Assembly: GCA_007280315.1 (NCBI GenBank)
Contig: QYQC01000229.1
Span: 1-5,730, forward strand
Direction of reading: 5' to 3'
Source of the DNA: Betaproteobacteria bacterium
Lineage (GTDB): Bacteria > Pseudomonadota > Gammaproteobacteria > Burkholderiales > SG8-39
DNA length: 5,730 nt
The notes under the pieces are model-generated. The model was not told the DNA's origin. It saw only the letters and a program-made list of their open reading frames with translations, and did no database searches. Below, one piece after another: positions 1 to 3,921 of this stretch; within the stretch, counting starts at the first letter, position 1; each line of letters opens with the position of its first letter. The position numbers were made by a program, and so were the translations under genes.

Positions 1-221
1 ACTGCCGGGGAACCGGCTACAAGGGGCGCAAGGCGATTGCCGAATACATGGTGCTCAACGACGAACTGCGCGAACTGATTATCGCGCGCACTTCGATCCG
101 CGAGATCAAGCAGGCGGCGGCGCGCGCGGGTACGCTTTCTCTGCGCCAGTCGGCGCTTGCGGCGCTGCGCGCAGGCGACACCACGCTGCAGGAAATCAAC
201 CGCGTTACCTTCGTCGGTTGA
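1..221 (+). CDS. GspE/PilB-family secretion ATPase, C-terminal 72 residues (5' end outside window)
   Basis: The reading frame is open from the left edge (first whole codon at 3) to TGA at 219-221. The family is the hexameric cytoplasmic ATPases that power type II secretion or type IV pilus assembly. The fragment opens with C-R-G-T-G-Y-K-G-R, matching the last cysteine of the family's CXXC-type zinc motif followed by TGYxGR. It continues with I-A-E-Y and DELRELI, an LRQSAL helix, and ends TTLQEINRVTFVG; this order (GR..I.E, ELR.LI, LR..AL, TTLEE..RVT) is typical of GspE, PulE and PilB C-termini. The Walker boxes lie upstream and cannot be seen. The fragment does not separate GspE from PilB, so no symbol is given. 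A 226-nt gap follows, so the next gene is probably not in the same operon, although the product could help export the secreted proteins encoded downstream (inference). Confidence 0.88.
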   Translation, partial: CRGTGYKGRKAIAEYMVLNDELRELIIARTSIREIKQAAARAGTLSLRQSALAALRAGDTTLQEINRVTFVG

Positions 222-257
222 ATTTGCGCCGTGGCCTGTTCCGCAGGGCAGGGCCGG

Positions 258-275
258 ATCATCCGTTCGGATGAT
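258..275 (+). terminator. Short stem-loop downstream of the secretion ATPase gene, possible terminator
   Basis: ATCATCC (258-264) and GGATGAT (269-275) are perfect inverse complements around a GTTC loop, 37 nt after the ATPase stop codon. The place suits a transcript end, but there is no T-run after the stem and the stem is not GC-rich. It could be a 3'-end stabilising hairpin or chance. No better terminator is visible in this gap. Confidence 0.25.
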
Positions 276-331
276 ATGCAGGGGCAGGAAGCATTGCTAT
301 GCTGCCTATAGGGCGTATGGATCTTCGGCAC

Positions 332-346
332 TGAGAATGATTCTGT
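332..346. promoter_or_regulatory. Fur-box-like palindrome upstream of the 448 gene
   Basis: The sequence TGAGAATGATTCTGT contains the perfect palindrome AGAAT-G-ATTCT (334-344). Against the 7-1-7 Fur consensus TGATAATnATTATCA it matches 10 of 14 scored positions, and two of the mismatches are the symmetric T-to-G/A-to-C changes common in proteobacterial Fur boxes. It lies about 100 nt before the ATG and just upstream of the promoter candidate at 371-398. Iron control is an inference. Confidence 0.35.
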
Positions 347-370
347 CTGCGCCGGCGGGCCGATACCGGG

Positions 371-398
371 CCGACTGAGATTGATAGAGTGCGATAAT
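371..398 (+). promoter_or_regulatory. Candidate sigma-70 promoter with extended -10 for the 448 gene
   Basis: GATAAT at 393-398 matches 5 of 6 bases of TATAAT and is preceded by TGC at 390-392, giving an extended -10 (TGn) element. The best -35 at a 16-bp spacing is the poor CCGACT (371-376), which an extended -10 can tolerate. Transcription would start near 405, leaving a leader of about 40 nt. TTGATA at 381-386 is an alternative -35 but has no good -10 at the right distance. Confidence 0.4.
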
Positions 399-432
399 CA
401 ACAGCTCACTTTTTGAACATTTCTATTGCGAA

Positions 433-443
433 CTCCTAGGAGG
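433..443 (+). promoter_or_regulatory. Strong Shine-Dalgarno embedded in a 10-bp palindrome
   Basis: AGGAGG at 438-443 lies 4 nt before the ATG at 448 and decides the start of the 700-residue gene. The overlapping CTCCTAGGAG (433-442) is a perfect palindrome, so the ribosome site carries its own adjacent complement. With no loop it cannot fold fully as a hairpin, but it could pair between two transcripts or be a DNA site. Confidence 0.7.
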
Positions 444-447
444 CTAA

Positions 448-2550
448 ATGGAAAGCGTGCGCTTCGGATTGACTCGGTGTTTTCTGAATTCTGTTCTTGC
501 GCTGTGCGTGTTGCAAGGTTCCGCACTGGCAGCGCAGTTCCAGCCCGGCTGGACCCTGGCCGGAAACGGCCGCAACGCGGTGATCGATGTCCCGCTGGTG
601 TTCGGCAGCAAGAGTGCCCCGGTTGCAAACGTATCGGACGCCGTGACCACGATCTGGAAATGGGATGCGATCAATCTAAAATGGGCGTTTTTCACGCCGA
701 CCATGGATCTGGATCAGGTGGCTACCTATGCCGCTTCGAAGGGCTATTCGGTGTTGAAGACGATTTTCCCGGGTGAGGGCTACTGGGTCAACGCGTCGAA
801 ATCCACCGCCATTGCCGACAGTTTGGCGCCGGCGTTCGTCCCCGGGCCATGGCGACTGACTGGCGGCTGGAACATGGTCGCGAGCGGAGCGAACATGACA
901 GCACCCCAGTACAGCACTTCAATCGCGCCGTTCACCGCCACCACCGTCTGGGCCTGGGACAGCGCCAATTTGAACTGGTATTTCTACACGCCCTCGATGG
1001 ACAGCACCCAACTCGCGAGCTACATCGCGCAAAAGAACTATCTCAACTTTGGCGGCCGCGTTCTCGGTGATGCAACCGGCTTCTGGGTCAATCGCGCCGC
1101 GGTGACCGGCAGTCCTACGGCGGGACTGGCGGCGCTCGATCAGGCGAAGCAAATGGTTTCCGAACTGCGCACCACCTTCCACGCGTTCAGCAACACCACG
1201 GGGACCGGGTCCCTGGACGATCAGGCAAGGCGCATGGGAAGCGACCTGAACGGCGTGGTCATGCCGGGGACGCATGAAGTGCTGCGCCGCACGCATGCGC
1301 TCGCCTGGGGGACCGACATCTTCCGCAAGGTGAAGCGCGGCGAGACCTCCGGGTTTACCTTCAACGCGACAACCCTCAAATACACTGCGTGGGAAAACGA
1401 GTACCAATTCTCGAATGCGAATACGCGCTTTCCCGGCGCAGGCTTCGTTACTTGCGCCACAAACGCGCTGGCCAGCTCGGCAAGTACCGCAGTGACATCC
1501 GTGACCTGCAGCGTCTATTCGCCGAGGTATCCGGTCTTCATCAACGGCAACACTACAAGCGACCAATTTATCGTTGTCACGATTACCGAAACCGCCGCGG
1601 ACCAGTATGCGTTCACGGCGCAGGGGAAGGAAACGACGACCGTGAACGGAACCCCGACTACCGCCAGTATCGGCGCACTTTACAGCGGGACATTGAGCAA
1701 AACCATCGACGCGAACGGCAATCCGCAGGCCATCGTGCTCGCGGGCAATTTTCCCGCGCTCAGCCAGGGTGTCGCCACGGTCAGGGTAAGCCTGAACCTG
1801 GCGCGTAGCCTGCAGACCGCTGGCACGCCCTATTCAACCTACCGTTACACCGCAACCGGGTCGATCGCCGGACTCGACGCGGCAGGTGCGAGCCTGTTCA
1901 GCTATGGCCTGGAGACCGGTTCCTACTACGACAATCTCGAGGATAGCCTCACCAACGCCAAGGCAAACGGCGTCCAGGCGCTGAATCTTGTGGGGGTCAT
2001 GCAAACGCGGGGCACGCGATTCAACGGCACGGTGAATGCCAAGGCGTTCACCGCCGATGCGGATGGGCAGTCCTATATTCCCACCGATGTGTCGTTCACC
2101 GGCAGCATCAGCGACATCAGTGCGGGCGGCTCCGGCGCGATTTTCAACGTAACGTTGACGGGCGCGGTCAGCAACTATTCGGCCTACCGTTCCAGCCAGC
2201 CCACGGCCGGTACGAATTACGTCCATAGCAACCTGACGCTGAATGGAACGGTACAGATGCCCTCGCGTCCGGTTATGGCGTTGACGCTCAGCGGCACGGC
2301 CACCGGACCCACGACGGAAGCACTGTCCGGCCAATACACCTATGACAACGGACTGGTCATCACCATCGCCGGAACGCGCGACACCAGCAATACCGCAGGT
2401 AGAACGTTTAGCTTCACCAATCAGGACGGCATCGTGCTGACGCTTCCGCAAGGCGGCAACGGCGCGATCAGCAAGAGCGGCACGACACTTGGCCAGATCA
2501 GCAACGGCATGGTCAATTACACCGACGGTTCGTTCGAGTCGCTGAACTAA
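448..2550 (+). CDS. Secreted 700-residue protein with two tandem WxWD...FWVN modules; function unknown
   Basis: The start is set by a strong AGGAGG. Residues 1-28 look like a Sec signal peptide, with Arg at 5 and 10, a hydrophobic stretch at 11-22 and A-L-A cleavage near 28. Two related modules follow, at about 34-116 and 140-216. Each begins with a GW-type motif, has W-x-W-D-x-x-N-L-x-W (70-79 and 168-177), F-F/Y-T-P-x-M-D, a TY/SY helix ending K-x-Y, and closes with G-Y/F-W-V-N (111-115 and 211-215). I recognise this paired module as recurring in exported betaproteobacterial proteins without an assigned role. A helical, charged stretch (about 220-295) includes L-D-D-Q-A-R-R-M-G. The rest is Ser/Thr/Gly-rich and predicted strand-rich, with one plausible disulfide (C336-C354). 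No enzyme motif, haem motif or sorting tail is visible; the end is ...DGSFESLN. It forms a likely operon with the barrel gene 4 nt downstream, perhaps as an export or surface-display partner (inference). Confidence 0.93.
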   Translation: MESVRFGLTRCFLNSVLALCVLQGSALAAQFQPGWTLAGNGRNAVIDVPLVFGSKSAPVANVSDAVTTIWKWDAINLKWAFFTPTMDLDQVATYAASKGYSVLKTIFPGEGYWVNASKSTAIADSLAPAFVPGPWRLTGGWNMVASGANMTAPQYSTSIAPFTATTVWAWDSANLNWYFYTPSMDSTQLASYIAQKNYLNFGGRVLGDATGFWVNRAAVTGSPTAGLAALDQAKQMVSELRTTFHAFSNTTGTGSLDDQARRMGSDLNGVVMPGTHEVLRRTHALAWGTDIFRKVKRGETSGFTFNATTLKYTAWENEYQFSNANTRFPGAGFVTCATNALASSASTAVTSVTCSVYSPRYPVFINGNTTSDQFIVVTITETAADQYAFTAQGKETTTVNGTPTTASIGALYSGTLSKTIDANGNPQAIVLAGNFPALSQGVATVRVSLNLARSLQTAGTPYSTYRYTATGSIAGLDAAGASLFSYGLETGSYYDNLEDSLTNAKANGVQALNLVGVMQTRGTRFNGTVNAKAFTADADGQSYIPTDVSFTGSISDISAGGSGAIFNVTLTGAVSNYSAYRSSQPTAGTNYVHSNLTLNGTVQMPSRPVMALTLSGTATGPTTEALSGQYTYDNGLVITIAGTRDTSNTAGRTFSFTNQDGIVLTLPQGGNGAISKSGTTLGQISNGMVNYTDGSFESLN
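547..795 (+). repeat. Tandem module copy 1 (WxWD...GYWVN) in the secreted protein
   Basis: This covers protein residues 34-116. Landmarks shared with copy 2 are GW at 34-35, W-K-W-D at 70-73, L-K-W at 77-79, F-F-T-P-T-M-D at 81-87, Y94 and K98-G-Y100, then G-Y-W-V-N at 111-115. Similarity is at protein level; the DNA has diverged, so the duplication is old. Confidence 0.8.
865..1095 (+). repeat. Tandem module copy 2 (WxWD...GFWVN) in the secreted protein
   Basis: This covers protein residues 140-216. It opens G-W-N-M-V-A-S-G (140-147) and carries W-A-W-D at 168-171, L-N-W at 175-177, F-Y-T-P-S-M-D at 179-185, Y192 and K196-N-Y198, and G-F-W-V-N at 211-215. The spacing between W-x-W-D and F-W-V-N is close to copy 1. 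A Pro-rich linker of about 23 residues joins the copies. Confidence 0.8.
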
Positions 2551-2554
2551 ACGG

Positions 2555-3754
2555 ATGCGCCAGCGGCGGCCGGTCTCCAGCGACGTCGGCCGCGGCGCGC
2601 CCCGGCGCGCGCTTCGCCGGTTTTCGTCGCTGCTGCTTGGACTCGGGCTGTCGACGGCGCACGCGCCGGCCCGCGCGCTTGAATCCGTACTTGCTTTCGG
2701 CAATCCGGCCGAAGCAGCGTCCGGCGGGACCGGCGTGTCTGCAACCTTGCATTACTTCATCGGCAACGATCCCCTCTCGGCGCGGCAGTACCAGGACGAT
2801 TGGCGAGGCGACTATCACCCGCGCAAGGGGCTGAACCTAGGCCTGCTTTCGGCGCGGGCGGAGGCGGGCCTGCAGACTGCCGGCTGGCGGCTGAGCGCGC
2901 TGCGGCGCACCGAGCTGCTTATCGAAAGCAACCGGGATATGACCGACCTGATGCGCCTGTACAAGACGCGGGAAGCATTCGCTGCGGGCCAGAGGTACGA
3001 CGTCGATCTGAACTACGCCGGGTTTGAGGCCAAGGGCTGGCGCCTCGACAAGGCGTGGAACTGGAAAACGGCGGGTGGTCATGACTTCAGTGTTGGCGCC
3101 GGCTACTCGCTGCTTGAAGGCAATCGTGTTCGGGCGGGAACGGCGCAGGGGAGTTTCGCCAGTCTGGGCGGAGGCAATTACGGTTACGCCGTCCGGATGG
3201 ACGATGCCTATAGCGGTAAGGCCTATCCGTTCCAGACCCCGGGCACGCCGGAAGGAAAGGGCGGGAGCGTCGATCTTGGTATGGAATGGAAAACGCCGCA
3301 GGGCGCGCGTGTGGAAGCGGTCGCAAATGATCTGCTCGGGCGCATGCGCTGGCGGGACGTACCCGGGACAGTCGCGAATGCCGGAACCGGCGTTACCAGT
3401 ACCGATGCAAACGGCTACATCGTCTACGCGCCGGCACTCTCCGGACGCAACGCGCGGCGCGATTTCACGCAAAAGCTGCCGCCGCGCTGGGGCGTGGGCG
3501 CCGAAATGCCGTGGCGCGATTTCTATGTCCTTGGATCCTTAAGCCATCAGCAGCACGCCACGTTTCCGCTGCTGGCACTGGGATGGAAATTCGCCGAAGG
3601 CTGGCGGATCCAGGCCGACTACGATCTGCGCTTCAACACCTACGGTTTCCGGCTTGCGGGCAGCCGGGCCTTCCTCGCCCTGCGCGCAAGCCAGCGGAAT
3701 CTGGACGAAGCCCGCGCCTACGGCCTGACCGCTGGGGCTTCCTGGATGTTCTGA
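2555..3754 (+). CDS. Putative outer-membrane beta-barrel protein, 399 residues
   Basis: The product has an unusually long Arg-rich n-region (residues 1-22), a hydrophobic core (23-33, rich in Leu and Gly) and cleavage candidates A-H-A (37) or A-R-A (41). The mature part is a series of amphipathic, aromatic-rich strands with short turns and ends in W-M-F; a terminal Phe is the usual Bam recognition signal of outer-membrane barrels. There are no cysteines and no internal hydrophobic helix, and no plug or TonB box is evident. I do not recognise the family. The ATG lies 4 nt after the TAA of the preceding gene with no Shine-Dalgarno in range (only GAG at 2536-2538, too far), so translation probably depends on reinitiation after the upstream gene. 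This is the only usable start that keeps the full signal peptide. Inferred role: outer-membrane partner, pore or anchor for the secreted protein encoded immediately upstream. Confidence 0.88.
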   Translation: MRQRRPVSSDVGRGAPRRALRRFSSLLLGLGLSTAHAPARALESVLAFGNPAEAASGGTGVSATLHYFIGNDPLSARQYQDDWRGDYHPRKGLNLGLLSARAEAGLQTAGWRLSALRRTELLIESNRDMTDLMRLYKTREAFAAGQRYDVDLNYAGFEAKGWRLDKAWNWKTAGGHDFSVGAGYSLLEGNRVRAGTAQGSFASLGGGNYGYAVRMDDAYSGKAYPFQTPGTPEGKGGSVDLGMEWKTPQGARVEAVANDLLGRMRWRDVPGTVANAGTGVTSTDANGYIVYAPALSGRNARRDFTQKLPPRWGVGAEMPWRDFYVLGSLSHQQHATFPLLALGWKFAEGWRIQADYDLRFNTYGFRLAGSRAFLALRASQRNLDEARAYGLTAGASWMF

Positions 3755-3771
3755 TTGGTTCCTGCGCGTCG

Positions 3772-3791
3772 GTGTCAAGTAATTTTGACAC
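3772..3791. promoter_or_regulatory. Perfect inverted repeat GTGTCAA-N6-TTGACAC, probable operator
   Basis: The arms at 3772-3778 and 3785-3791 are exact inverse complements around a 6-nt AT-rich spacer, 18 nt after the barrel gene stop. The right arm is itself the -35 box TTGACA (3785-3790), a typical position for a repressor site. The centre-to-centre spacing of the arms is 13 nt. As RNA it could also form a hairpin, but the lack of a following T-run argues against an intrinsic terminator. Confidence 0.55.
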
Positions 3792-3813
3792 GCGGGCGCG
3801 TGAAATATTTAAG
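3785..3813 (+). promoter_or_regulatory. Sigma-70 promoter candidate for the 3922 gene
   Basis: TTGACA (3785-3790) is a perfect -35. At the ideal 17-bp spacing it is followed by TTTAAG (3808-3813), which matches 4 of 6 bases of TATAAT, and the surrounding ATATTTAAG is locally AT-rich. The predicted start near 3820 gives a leader of about 100 nt, long enough for regulation before translation. Confidence 0.5.
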
Positions 3814-3863
3814 TCCTCCCTCAGCCACCGCAGGTATTGCGCTTTCTGGTGCGAAGCGTATTC

Positions 3864-3878
3864 TGCGAATGAGAATCA
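3864..3878. promoter_or_regulatory. Fur-box-like sequence in the leader of the 3922 gene
   Basis: TGCGAATGAGAATCA matches 10 of 14 scored positions of the 7-1-7 Fur consensus TGATAATnATTATCA and contains AATGAGAATCA, a core familiar from betaproteobacterial Fur sites. A second, imperfect symmetry is ATTCT (3860-3864) with AGAAT (3872-3876). If the promoter at 3785-3813 is used, the site lies downstream of the transcription start and would act as a roadblock. Confidence 0.35.
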
Positions 3879-3910
3879 GCCTGCGACGTCCGGCGGGCTA
3901 GAACAAACAC

Positions 3911-3916
3911 GGGAGG
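3911..3916 (+). promoter_or_regulatory. Shine-Dalgarno GGGAGG deciding between two adjacent ATGs
   Basis: GGGAGG lies 5 nt before the ATG at 3922 and 8 nt before the ATG at 3925. The latter spacing is nearer the usual optimum, so the true N-terminus could be one residue shorter. Confidence 0.7.
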
Positions 3917-3921
3917 AAGGG

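Noticed and set aside
356..374. Direct repeat CGGGCCGA (356-363 and 367-374), 11-nt period
   Set aside because: Two short GC-rich copies only; this could easily be chance and has no clear relation to the promoter.
157..378. 73-codon + strand frame overlapping the ATPase tail and running into the gap
   Set aside because: It overlaps the ATPase end in another frame, has no ribosome site and a Cys/Arg-rich composition typical of out-of-frame GC-rich DNA.
919..1566. 215-codon open frame on the minus strand
   Set aside because: It is antisense to the WxWD module region and has the composition of a shadow frame, with no signal or family motif.
1834..2703. 289-codon open frame on the minus strand across the end of the 700-residue gene and start of the barrel gene
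   Set aside because: It is Arg/Ala/Gly-rich low-information protein with no recognisable motif, and it lies opposite two well-supported genes in GC-rich DNA; it is a shadow frame.
3772..3791. Intrinsic terminator of the barrel operon
   Set aside because: The hairpin has only 7 bp with modest GC and is followed by GC-rich sequence without a T-run; an operator fits better.
3832..3847. Possible sigma-54 promoter (AGGTAT ... TTTCT)
   Set aside because: The -24 GG is present and the spacing is right, but the -12 element reads TC instead of GC. The sigma-70 candidate just upstream is better.
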